Shown here in pieces: positions 35,361 to 46,800 of a stretch of DNA of 64,000 nt. A model generated the notes under the pieces. That model was given only the letters and a program-made list of their open reading frames with translations. It was not told where the DNA came from and searched no databases. The stretch is from Clitoria ternatea. Its lineage: Eukaryota > Streptophyta > Magnoliopsida > Fabales > Fabaceae. The stretch covers positions 191,836,501 to 191,900,500 of the forward strand of contig CM075669.1 of assembly GCA_037962975.1 (NCBI GenBank), given 5' to 3'. A program made the position numbers and the translations under genes. Position 1 is the first letter of the stretch, and each line of letters begins with the position of its first letter.

Positions 35361-35757
35361 TCATTTATTTTGTTTGAAAATGTTTCCTATCAATTAAATG
35401 ATCCAACGAAATGCCTATAAAGGAAGAAAATATTACAAGATTACGACAAAAACAATGATTAACACACAAATGTTATTTGGTGGAATTCTACATTTTTTTT
35501 GATGATTTTTTTTACAAGTTTCACATCATGATTCAAATTTACTAAGGACATTAGTATCTACTTTGACATCTATACTACTCTTGAAATTTGAATTTCCCTT
35601 ATCAGGTATAATACTTCTTAACATCTGAATTCATTGGGAAAGGTAAGTCATCACCATCCATATTGGTCAAAATTAGAGCTCATCCTGAAAAGACCTTCTT
35701 GACTATGAATGGTCGTAATTAGGCCTCCATATTCCATGATTGTCAGTCTAATTTGGT

Positions 35758-36940
35758 TTAATCTTCTTCAAGACTAGTTCTCCTTCTTGAAACTGATGAG
35801 GGCGTACTTTCTTCTCGTATGCTTTCTTCATACGTCTCTGGTATAATTGCCCGTGACAAAGAGAATTTAACCTTTTTCCTTCTATCAAGTTTAACTGTCA
35901 TACCAGGATTGTACCCATTCGGCTTCCTCCAATTTGGCATCCATGATCACTCTCAAAGACGGGATTTCCACTTTGATTGGTAGTACCGCCTCCATTACAT
36001 ACACCAAAGAAAATGGTGTTGCCCCTGTTGAAGTTCGAACAGAAGTGAGGTATCCGTGTAAAGCAAAAGGAAGTAATTCACTCCAGTCCTTGTAAGTTTC
36101 AACCAACTTTTGTATGATTTTCTTTATATTCTTATTGGCAGCTTCAACCGCTCCATTCATCTTTGGCCTGTATGGAGATGAATTAAGGTGCTTGATTTTG
36201 AAATCTTCACAGAGCTTCTTCATTATTTTGTTATTTAAGCTTGTACTATTATCAGTTATGATTTGACTTGGCAAACCATATCTGCATATTAATTCTTTCT
36301 TGACAAACTTGACTACCACAGTTTTGGTTACATTGGCATAAGAAGCTGCTTCCACTTACTTTGTGAAGTAATCAATGGCGACTAAAATAAACCGATGCCC
36401 ATTTGATGCTTTTGGTTCAATGGGACCAATAACATCGATGCCCTACATTGCAAAGGGCCAGGGGGCTGTTAGGACATTGAGGGATGATAGGGGTGCATGG
36501 ATATTATCCGTATATGTTTGACATTTATGGTATTTCTTGACATAGTTAAAACAGTCCGTCTCTATAGTCATCCAGTAATATCCAACCCTCAATATTTTTC
36601 TTGCCATTGAATGCCCATTTGCATAAGTTCCAAAAGATCCTTCATGAACACTCATTATAATTTCATTAGCTTCCGTGGTATTAGCATATCTGAGGAAGAC
36701 TGAATCATGATTTCTTCTATACGGTACATCCCCATTCAGAAAGAACCCCATAGCCAAATGTCTTAGAGTTCTCTTATCATTTTCAGAAGCATTTAAAGGA
36801 TACTCTTGATTCTGAATGTATCTCTTGATATCATAAAACCAGGGCTTTCTATCTGGTTCATCTTTAACCACATGGCAATAAGCAGGCCTAGAACGTCTTT
36901 CTACCTCAATAAGGGGTATATCACATTCTCTACTCACGTT
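35758..36940 (-). pseudogene. pol: Tat integrase remnant
   Basis: The zinc-binding domain is at 36937-36443: HEGSFGTYANGHSMARKIL, then YYWMTIETDCFNYVKKYHKC, with H, H, C and C visible. The catalytic core is at 36355-35891: YGLPSQIITDNSTSLNNKIM has a D, and YRPKMNGAVEAANKNIKK the catalytic E. Gypsy relatives read SDNGxxF where this has TDNSTSLN. The C-terminus continues with AYEKKVRPHQFQEGELV in another frame near 35770-35825. Frame breaks near 36360-36440 and after 35891. It is followed by the 3' tandem repeats. Confidence 0.86.
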
Positions 36941-37128
36941 GAACTGGAAGCCAACGTGGCCAAAGCATCAGCCAACTGGTTATCATCCTGAGGAATGTGA
37001 TGGAAATAGACTTCATCAAACCCTTTGATTAGTTCCATGATGTGAGCTTGATAAGGAATCAATTTGTTGTCCTTAATATCCCATTCTTCTTTTAATTGGT
37101 GAATCACTAAAGCAGAATCTCAATATAT

Positions 37129-37488
37129 TTATAGAGATTTCACTCTTACTTCAAGTGCTGCCTGAATTCCCAAAACATAAGCTTCATATTCTGCAATATT
37201 ATTAGTATAATCAAAGCAGAGTCTAGCAGTGAATGGGAAAAGTTTATCATCTAGTGAGATTAGAATGGCTCCAATCCTATGCCCCAATGCATTCGATGCC
37301 CTGTCGAACATCAACATCCAGGTTTCTTTTGAAAACTTTTTCTCTCCTGAGAACATCATGATGTCCTCATCGGGGAATTTAAATGACATAGGTTGGTAAT
37401 CATTCAAGGGATGGTGTGCCAAGTGAAAAGCTAAAGCACTCCCTCTTACAGCCTTTTGGGTGACATGAATGATATCATACTCAGTCAA
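37129..37488 (-). pseudogene. pol: Second RNase H-like domain of the Tat element
   Basis: 119 codons including WMLMFDRASNALGHRIGAIL and NNIAEYEAYVLGIQAALE. The string D(G/R)ASN..G.GAI...N.AEYEA is typical of the extra RNase H that Tat-lineage elements carry between the regular RNase H and integrase. The usual DGAS is DRAS here. Just upstream a piece reads RWCMLLTEYDI-like. It marks the lineage even though the gene is dead. Confidence 0.85.
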
Positions 37489-37599
37489 AAGAACCTACTA
37501 ACGAGCTATTCTTCCCGTTAGAGCTAGTTTTTTAAAGATATACTTAATTGAATCCACCTTAGATATCAACCAAGTAGTATAAGATAACATGTACCGCCT

Positions 37600-38010
37600 T
37601 AGGTGACGAGCGCCTCATGCTAATGCACAACAAGTTCGTTCCACAGTGGAATATCGTGCTTCATATTCAGTGAACTTTTTGCTTAAATAGTAAATGACGT
37701 GCTCTTTTTTCCCAGACTCATCATGTTGTCCCAACACAGAACCCATAGATTCATCTATCATTGTCAAATACAACAGGAGCGGTCTTCTCGAAGTTAGAGG
37801 AACCAAGATCGGTTGGGCTTGTAAGTATTGCTTTATTTTGTCAAAGGCCTCTTGGCAGTTATCATTCCATTGCACTGGTTGATTTTTACAAAGTAACTTA
37901 AAGATTGGATTACATACAGCCGTTTGTTGAGAAATAAAATGAGCTATGTAATTCAATCTTCTAAGGAATCCTTGTACTTCTTTTTCGGTGCTAGAAGCAG
38001 GCATTTCCAT
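37600..38010 (-). pseudogene. pol: Tat RNase H (RT-linked) remnant
   Basis: 131 open codons: FLRRLNYIAHFISQQTAVC (RT connection), then LTSRRPLLLYLTMIDESMGS and HVIYYLSKKFTEYEARYSTV of the gypsy RNase H. In relatives the first motif is YLxVxDxAxG; the aspartate region here is TMIDESMG. It ends with ERTCCALA, after which stops occur. Confidence 0.85.
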
Positions 38011-38610
38011 GATCGCCTTTACTTTATCACGGTCTACTTCAATCTCTCTTTCATTGACTATAAATCTGAGTAACTTTCCAGATCTAGAACCAAAAGCTTT
38101 CTTAAGTCATTGATGTGGCCTTCTACTTTTTTAGATTTAGCAATTATGTCATCCACATAAACCTCTATCTCCTTATGCATCATATCATGAAACAAGGTTA
38201 CCATAGCTCTTTGATATGTTTCCCTAACATTCTTCAGACCAAAGGACATCACCTTATAACAAAAAGTTCCTCATAAAGTGATAAATATTGTTTTTTCCAT
38301 GTCCTCGGGTGCCATCTTAATCTGATTATATCCAGAAAATCCATCCATGAATGAGAAGATGGAGTGTTGAGCTGTGTTGTCAACTAAAATGTCGATATGG
38401 GGTAGTGGGAAATCATCTTTGGGGCTAGCCCTATTCAGATTTCGATAGTCTATGTACATTCACACTTTTCCATCTTTCTTAGGAACTTGGACAATGTTGG
38501 CTATCCATTGAGGATATTTTACAACAGCTAGGAAACCTGTATCAAACTGTTTTGTGACCTCTTCTTTAATCTTTAAAAACATCTCAGGTTTCATCCTTCC
38601 TAGCTTCTGT
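38011..38610 (-). pseudogene. pol: Tat reverse transcriptase remnant
   Basis: Pieces give the full RT core in order: KYPQWIANIVQVPKKDGK near 38480-38530, MYIDYRNLNRASPKDDFPLP at 38459, then FSFMDGFSGYNQIKMAPED, FGLKNVRETYQRAM, and VYVDDIIAKS with the catalytic YVDD at about 38148-38159. Stops lie near 38460 and 38265, and the frame shifts after 38058. Confidence 0.88.
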
Positions 38611-38611
38611 T

Positions 38612-38971
38612 TTACAGGATGATATTCTGGTTTGCATGGTAACTTATGCTCAACAATCTAGCATCCAATCCCAGCATGTCTTGGTATAACCAGGCAAACA
38701 CATCATTAAACTCAATTAACATTTCTACCAGAATTTTCCTTTGCTCGATGCTTAGAGAAGTACCAATCTTGAGTTCTCTTTTATTTTCTTCGCTCCCCAT
38801 ATTTATGACTTCAACAATTTCAAGATGGGGAGAAATTTCTTTAGCTTCCTGATCTAGCAGTCTTAATAATTCAGGTGATGGTTTATTATCTTCTTCATTG
38901 TCTCCATTTGAATATTCAAAATCATGATGCAAAATTGTAATTTTTTCATTCATTGGGGGTCAGTTTCAGAT
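38612..38971 (-). pseudogene. pol: Linker between Tat protease and RT
   Basis: 113 codons, acidic and poor in domains: FEYSNGDNEEDNKPSPELL, then VEMLIEFNDVFAWLYQDMLG. The FxDVFAWxYxDMPG phrase stands before the RT in many gypsy elements. It may be the first coding part after a small intron. Confidence 0.75.
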
Positions 38972-39158
38972 CTGCAATTTATTTAATGTAAAAGGGAATA
39001 AAAAAATGGTAATTAGGTTATTTGCAAGAAAATAGACAAGAATCCTTGATGTGTATTTATTTGGATCATATAACCGATAAAGAAACTTTTTATTGAAAAG
39101 AAAGCCATAAGGCTTCAAACATAGTTAAAGGATCAAAGATCACAGAGTAATAAATTAC
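38972..39158 (-). other. Candidate Tat/Ogre-type intron (187 bp)
   Basis: On the minus strand the protease ORF stops at TTCATGTAATTTATTACT and coding resemblance resumes after TAAATTGCAGATCTGAAACT. Taking GT of ATGTAATT as donor and TTGCAG as acceptor removes the stop and the AT-rich gap. Ogre elements are known to have an intron in this part of the polyprotein. The donor is weak and this rests on sequence only. Confidence 0.4.
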
Positions 39159-40692
39159 ATGAAATTGATGTCGGGAAACTTGATTGCCTCCCAATTACAT
39201 AGAATGGTGTTTGATGAACAAGGGTGAACATGACTTTCTTTTCCAAGAAAATCATTGCCGACTACTGCAACTTGATCAGGAGATATCAAGCCTGTACTTT
39301 TGAAACTTCTGTAAAGGTCACAAATAGGGGATCCTACAGTTCGGGGTTCTCGATTTTCCAAACGAGCCATCCACTTTTCCTTCTTTTCTTCAGTGACCTT
39401 CCTTCTCTCTGCTGAAGATGGGTAGTATCCTATCCCAAATCCATCCTTATTTTCTTTAAGGTATACAGGCTCTATTCTTTCATCCAAATTCTTTCCAAGT
39501 CCCTTTCCTGGCTCATATCCGGCCTTCATCATTTTTGCCATCATTAAGGATGCCTTGGGTAATTGAGCTGGTGTCACCTTCTCACCTACAAAGGTGGTAT
39601 GGCAAATCTTCAAAGATTGGAAAGAAGTTTCCAAACTTTCTTCAGCAGCCTCTATATAGGGAGTGGACACGGGCTTACTGATTAGGAAATCCTCTTCACC
39701 AGAAACTATAACCAACTTATTATTTGTAATGAATTTCAGCTTTTGCTGAAGAGTAGATGGAACAACCCCAGTGGTGTGGATCCAAGGTCTACCCAATAGA
39801 TAACTGTATACAGGAATGATGTCCATTACTTGAAATAAGATGTTAAAAGTGCATGGTCCAACCTGAATAGGAATCTCGATATCACCTATGACCTCCCTTT
39901 TTGTACCGTCAAAGGCCCTCACCACCATGGTACTAGGTTTCATATGTGTTCCATCAAAAGGAAGTTGTGTGAGAGTTGTCTTGGGCATTATGTTTAGAGA
40001 AGAGCCATTATCAATGAACACCTTTGCTAAGATGTAATCTCGACATTTAATAGAGATGTGCAAAGCTCTATTGTAACCTCTCCCCTCAGGGGGTATTTCC
40101 TTATCAGTGAAAGTTAGATAATCATTAGCTGCAATGTGATTGACTATACCCCCAAATTTCTTGGGAGAAATATCTTGAGTCACATGAGGCTTTCTTAAGA
40201 CTTTCAATAACATTTCATGATGTGGTTTTGAATCAAGTAGTAAGGACAGAAGAGATATCTTAGCAGGGGTACGATTTAGTTGGTCAACTATCTGGTAGTT
40301 GCTTTGCTTGATGAACTTTAAAAATTCATAAGCTTCATATGTTACCTCTTGGGAAGGGTCTTGTTCTTTGTTCTTTCCTTGGTTGTTTCTCCCTGTTGTT
40401 GGTTCAGGTTCTTTCCTTAATTCTTCCAGAGTGAAGATCCGACCGCTCCTAGTTACTCCACTTACCCCAGAAATATTCGTAACTGAAGAAGATGGATCAC
40501 TGGTCGGGGGATGAGTGATCACCTCCGTTTTGTATTTCCATGGTACCGCATGAGTATCCTTAAAAGAAAAGGGAGTAGGTACTCGAACTATCATTGACTG
40601 GTGACTTGAAACTTGTTCAGTTAGAGGTTCCTTGGTGTAATAGACCACCAAAGGAACGAGAGTGACTGGGCTTAATGAACTTGTACCATGTT
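39155..40692 (-). pseudogene. pro: Tat protease ORF with G-patch motif, 5' part cut by Tekay insertion
   Basis: Open for 498 codons from 40651, and open further up to the insertion point. About residues 205-290 form the aspartic protease: AKVFIDNGSSLNIMPKTTL holds the D(N)GS active site, and SYLLGRPWIHTTGVVPS is its C-terminal part. About residues 366-395 read AKMMKAGYEPGKGLGKNLDE, a good G-patch (an RNA-binding glycine motif). Upstream residues form the Gag tail. The true start is not the ATG at 40651: the frame continues across the Tekay insertion into 51541 and above. Its end at 39155 may be a retained intron stop. Confidence 0.85.
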
Positions 40693-43600
40693 TGTAACAC
40701 CCTCTGTTACACCTTAATAAATTCTAGAAAAATTCGTAATTTTTTTTTTTTTACTAAAGATATGATTGTTAAAAAGAAACTATCGGAATAAATTATATAC
40801 ATTATTTCTGAAATACCTCACAAATATTATTAAAACTTTATAAAGTATTTGTACATTCATCCGAAGAAAATAAACATTAAACATTATAAGAAAGAGAGGA
40901 AACTCCATGGCCCAGAAGCAGTTACTTATTAACATTATTTATTCATTGGACCACGGTATTCATACCGAGCTCCCTTTCTAGAACGTGCTATATCTACTGC
41001 TGAAATTCTTCGATCCTTCCCTCTGAACCATCAGTTTAGAATATATGAAACAAAAACACGGAGAAAGGAGTGAGAAACAGAATATAATATTTCCGAATAA
41101 GACATAAGCAACAAAGGGTTTTCACAACCGATACATAATAATATCAATCACAATCACATACACAATCAATTATGAATGCATGAATGTTATGCAATATTTT
41201 CATCATAACTTATCTATATATGTAGGCCCTTAAATTTTAATTTGCACTGGGCCAACCAGGAGTTTACACTGTTCCATAAGTCCGGATAATAATAATATGA
41301 ACAGCTCAACTGGCATGGAAACACTTAGAGACTAGTCAGATTGAGAAAGTTTTTATTGTGAAAGTACCCGACACTAGGGAGCTACCCCAGGTCCCCTGAA
41401 GCACCCTTTCACACTCTCTCATCCCAAGGCTCGTAATTAAGCCTCCTCTAATGTATCCTCGGTTTCTATAATCCGTCCCCAGACAATATTATTTTATTTC
41501 ACTTTCATTATCCATGATGCATGAACTACTCGCGTATTGAGTTGGTTAAGGCTTTTAGAAACTCAATTATTAAATCCCTTAAAGGTTTACAATATCATTT
41601 CAATAAACTGTACATTTTCTCAGTTCTCTGAATTTCTGTCCCACAGAAATAAATTTGGTACAGTTTTCAAATCTCACGGAAATTGAGTTTCTAAGCCTTA
41701 AATATCTAAAAACTTTATCATATAAAACTTTACCTAATCTTTCTCAAATTAAATCTTAACAAAATCAAATTTAGGAATCTCAATTATTTCCAAATGTATT
41801 TAGTTATTAAGTTGGAAAAAAATAAAATAATTTTCTTTTAATTTTTTTTATTGAAAGAGAAATATTTATTAACCAAAAATACTTAAGATTACAAAATTTT
41901 TCTTTAACTCAAGATTTAATTAAATAAATTCTAATAAAATATTTTCTTTCTAAAATAAATACTAATTTTTTTATTCTAAATATTGAAAATAAAGTTAATA
42001 AGAATAATTTCTAAGAAGAATTAAAAGATAATAAAATTTAAAGAGTAAGGTAAGAAATTCTTACTGAATTTTAGCTTTCCGTCATGCTCGCTATATGCTC
42101 AAACTCCACATTACAATATCATCAATCAAAATTAAACAATATCAATCATAACTAAATATCATCAATCAATCAATCATAATCAAATCATAATCAAATCAAT
42201 TAAATATCATTAATACATATCATAATACAAAATTTAATGATTATTAATATAGTCAATTTTAGTCCTTTTGGTCAATTCCTCGCATAGGTATATGTAAGTC
42301 CATATAATCCAGTCCTTGCATAGGTATAGTTTAGTCCATATGGGTCATAATGGTCCAAGTCCTTGCATAGGTATTGTCCAGTCCATATAGGTCATAATGG
42401 TCCAAGTCTTTGCATAGGTATGTTAGAGTTAGTTAAACCGGATATTTAATTTAAAATTTATTATAAATTTTAAGTTAAAAAAAGTTAATATTTTAAAATA
42501 ATAATATTATCAGATTTAAAAGGAGTAGGGGACTCCTCCCATTATTCTTATGTCTTTTCATATTATACTCTTATCTCACTCCCCCTTACCTTGAATTGTT
42601 ACCCAAAATGGATTTGCTTTGCGCCTCCGATTTCTAAAAATATTAATACCAATCTTATTTCAGTATAAGCATAAGACGAAGATTAAGATTACTACTTAAA
42701 ACAGAAATGGTAAATTTTGAATAGTGAATAGTGAATAGTGAATAGTAAATCGTGAATAGTAACGGTAAATAGTAAAACGTGAATAGTAACAGTAAATAGT
42801 AAAACGTGAATAGTAACGGTAAATAGTAAATCGTGAATAGTAACGGTAAATAGTAAATCGTGAATAGTAACAGTAAATAGTAACAGTAAATAGTAATTTA
42901 CTATTTGAATAGTAATTTACTATTGAAATAGTAATTTACTATTGAAATAGTATTTACTATGCAGAATAGTAACTTAAAATAATATTATTTTCAGTATAAT
43001 AACAGATTTCTAAAAACGATATGAAAATAACCCAAAAAATATAAAAGAGAAGTATTCTTACCTTAGGATTTTGGCAGAACCTTCTCTCCAAAAACTTTTC
43101 TTCTCTCTCTCACTTCCACCACTATCTCACTAGCACTACTATATTAAGAAAACTTAATCTGAAATTGTGAATTCTAAAGAAGAAATCCTTCGGTATTTAT
43201 AGGAAAAAAATTTACTATGCATTCCATTATTTTAATATAAAAGTACTATGCATTTTTGAATTTTTTATTCCAGGTTACTGTGCATCTTTTGAAAATTTCA
43301 TACATGCACAGTGATTTGCATAGTAATTGTCGGCAAAATTATTAAGTCAAATAGTAACCCTTCACTCGGTATATTTTAAATATTCAAAATGAGTCCTTTT
43401 TGAAATTTAGCGATATTATATCAGTCCCTACTAATTTTATAATAAGTAATATAAAGCTGAAATTTTAAAAATCTAAAATTTTCTGTTAATAAAAATTTAT
43501 TGATACGTTTCAAATTTTTTAACGATTGGAAAAAATCAAGATTTTTCTCAAACCGATAATTTTTAGATAAGTCTACTTGAAATGGATTTTAGAAAATTTT

Positions 43601-43815
43601 CTTATAATTTCAATTCACTTTCTTGTAAATATTTTTAATTTAAGTCACTTATATGAATTTAAAATTATTTAAAAAAATATTATTTTTATTAAAAAATTCC
43701 AAAATTCCAAAAAATTCCAAAAAATCATAAATAATACGTAGATTAAAAAGTTCTAAAGAACCATAATTTAATTCCTTCAAAATTTTAATATAAAAATAAA
43801 AATAGGGGTGTTACA
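40693..43815 (-). repeat. Tekay 3' LTR
   Basis: 3123 bp, TGTAACACCC to GGGTGTTACA in plus orientation. Contains a repeated CCTTGCATAGGTAT block (about 42245-42425) and the AGTAA minisatellite (42716-42960). Nearly identical to 48417-51540. Confidence 0.96.
42716..42960. repeat. GTGAATAGTAACGGTAAATAGTAA minisatellite in Tekay LTR
   Basis: About eight degenerate units of 22-27 bp, followed by a self-complementary run of TAGTAATTTACTATT (three copies). The same array is at 50441-50690 in the other LTR. Confidence 0.9.
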
Positions 43816-43830
43816 ACTCTACTCCCCTTA
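43816..43830 (-). other. Tekay polypurine tract
   Basis: The minus strand reads TAAGGGGAGTAGAGT right before the LTR start TGTAACACC. Confidence 0.88.
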
Positions 43831-43858
43831 GAAAATTTCGTCCTCGAAATTTACATAA

Positions 43859-46800
43859 TCAGTAAAACAAATGAGGATGAGACTCTTTCATCTCAGTTTC
43901 TAGTTCCCATGTAGCATCTTCTCCTCTCGTTTCACTCCAAATAACCTTTACAAGCGGAATTGTCTTGTCTCTTAATTGTTTTATTCTTCTGTCACTTATT
44001 CTAACAGGTGGTGCATCATATGTAAGATTATCTTTAACTTGTATGACATCAGGTTCAATAACATGTGTAGGATCAGATATATACTTTCGCAAGTTTGACA
44101 CATGAAAAACATTATGGATATTAGAAAGAAAAGGTGGTAATGCTATTTGGTAGGCAAGGGGACTAACTTTATGAATTATTTGGTATGGACCGATAAATCT
44201 AGGAGTTAGTTTTCGAGATTTCATTGCCCGACCGACCCCAGTCATAGGTGTGACTTTCAAGAATACATGATCGCCTTCTTGAAATTCGAGCGGCTTTCTT
44301 CTTTTGTCATAGTAACTTTTCTGCCTGCTCTGTGTTGCCTTCATCTTTTCCTGAACTATTTTGATTTTATCCGTGGTTTGTTGTACCAACTCTGGTCCTA
44401 GCATCAAGTTTTCACCAGTCTCAAACCAACATAGCGGGGTCCTACATTTTCTTCCATATAATGCTTCAAAAGGTGCCATGCCAATGCTAGCATGGAAACT
44501 GTTGTTGTAGGTAAACTCCACATATGGTAAGAATTGATTCCAACTTCCTTTATGCTCTAACACACAAGCTCGTAACAAGTCTTCTAGAGATTGGATTGTT
44601 CTTTCTGATTGTCCATCCGTCTGAGGATGATATGCTGAACTCAGACGCAGTCTTGTTCCCATAGCCTTGTGCAAGCTCTTCCAGAATTGTGATGTAAAAC
44701 GAGGGTCCCGATCAGAAATGATACTTGAAGGAATTCCATGCAATCTCACAATCTCCTCGATGTATAATTTTGCCAGCTTCTCCATAGAGTAACGAATATT
44801 GATGGGAATAAAGTGGGCAGACTTTGTTAGTCTATCAACTATTACCCATATCGAATCATGTCCTAATGGAGTTTTAGGTAGAGAAGTCACAAAATCCATG
44901 GTAATGCTATCCCATTTCCATTCCGGTATTTCCATTGATTGTAGCATTCCAGGGGGTTTTTGGTGTTCCACTTTAACCTTCTGGCAAATTAGACATGCAG
45001 CCACATACTCTGCCACCGCTTTCTTCATTCCAGGCCACCAAAATAACTTCTTCAAATCTTGATACATTTTAGTAGTTCCGGGATGAATGCTCATATAACT
45101 TTTATGGCCTTCTTCTAGAATTGCTTTCCTCAACTCCTCTTTGTCAGGGATACACACTCGATCCTTATATCTCAATAATTGGTCGTTTCCCACATTGAAC
45201 TCGACTTCTTTTCCTTGTTTCAAGAGTTCTTTCTTCTCTTGCAGGAATTCATCCTCTCGTTGAGCCTCTAAAACTTGCCTCAGGAATTCATTTGTCACTT
45301 GCAACGTTCCTAATCTGTAGCTGTTAGCATTAACCTTTACTGCTAGGTTAAGATCTCTGAAGTTCTCTATCAATTCCAGCTCTTTTATCATCATCGTGGA
45401 CGCATGTAGAGACTTTCGACTTAAAGCATCAGCTACTACATTCGCTTTTCCAGGATGGTATTGCAACTCAAAATCGTAGTCCTTTAAGAATTCCATCCAT
45501 CTCCGTTGCCTCATGTTTAACTCCTTTTGGTCGAATAAATACTTGAGACTTTTATGATCGCTAAACACATCGAATGTTGCACCGTATAGATAGTGCCTCC
45601 AAATCTTTAAGGCAAAAACTACAGCGACTAACTCTAAGTCATGGGTAGGGTAGTTGATCTCATGTTGCCTTAATTGTCGTGATGCATAGGCTACAACCTT
45701 CTTGTCTTGCATAAGTACACTTCCTAGTCCTTGTTTAGACGCATCACAGTAAACTTCAAAACTTCGATGTGGATCGGGGAGTACTAACACCGGCGCAGAA
45801 GTAAGTCGATCTTTCAGCTCTTGAAAACTATTCTCGCATTGTGTCGTCCACACAAAAGGTTGTCCTTTCCGTGTTAGCTTGGTCAATGGGTATCCTAGCT
45901 TTGAAAATCCTTCAATGAATCTCCTATAGTATCCAGCCAAGCCCAAGAAACTTCTAATCTCAGTGATCGTGGTTGGTCTCTCCCATTTTAAAACCGCCTC
46001 CACCTTGGAAGGGTCTACAGCTATTCCTCCTTGACTAATTACATGTCCTAAAAAGTTCACTTCTTCCAACCAGAATTCACACTTCGACAGCTTTGCATAT
46101 AGTTGTTTCTTTTTCAGGATTTCCAACACGACCTTCAAATGTTCAACATGTTCTTCTCTGTTTTTAGAGTACACTAATATATCATCAATGAACACCACTA
46201 CAAATTTATCTAGATATGGATGAAAAATCCTATTCATGTAATCCATGAATACGGCTGGTGCATTAGTTACACCAAAAGGCATTACTAGATATTCGTAATG
46301 GCCATAGCGTGTTCTAAAAGCAGTTTTCGTTACATCTTCTTTCTTCACCCTTATTTGATGGTATCCAGACCTCAAATCAATTTTGGAGAACACCGTGGCA
46401 CCACGCAGCTGATCCATCAAGTCGTCAATCCTTGGCAGAGGGTATCTGTTCTTGATCGTCACCTTGTTCAGTTGTCGATAATCTACACACAACCTCATGC
46501 TACCATCCTTCTTCTTAACCAACAACACTGGTGCACCCCAGGGGGATACACTGGGTCGTATAAACTGCTTCTCTATCATCTCTTCAAGTTGTTTCTTCAA
46601 CTCTGCTAATTCTAGAGGTGACATTCGGTATGGTGCAATTGAAATGGGTCCAACTCCAGGTACTAAATCAATGGAAAATTCCACATCTCTTTCTGGGGGT
46701 AAACCAGGGATATCTTCAGGAAAAACGTCAGGAAATTCACACACAACCGGCAGATTTTTGATTTTTGATTCTTGCTCTCCTTTCGTTGAAAGCAATAGCA

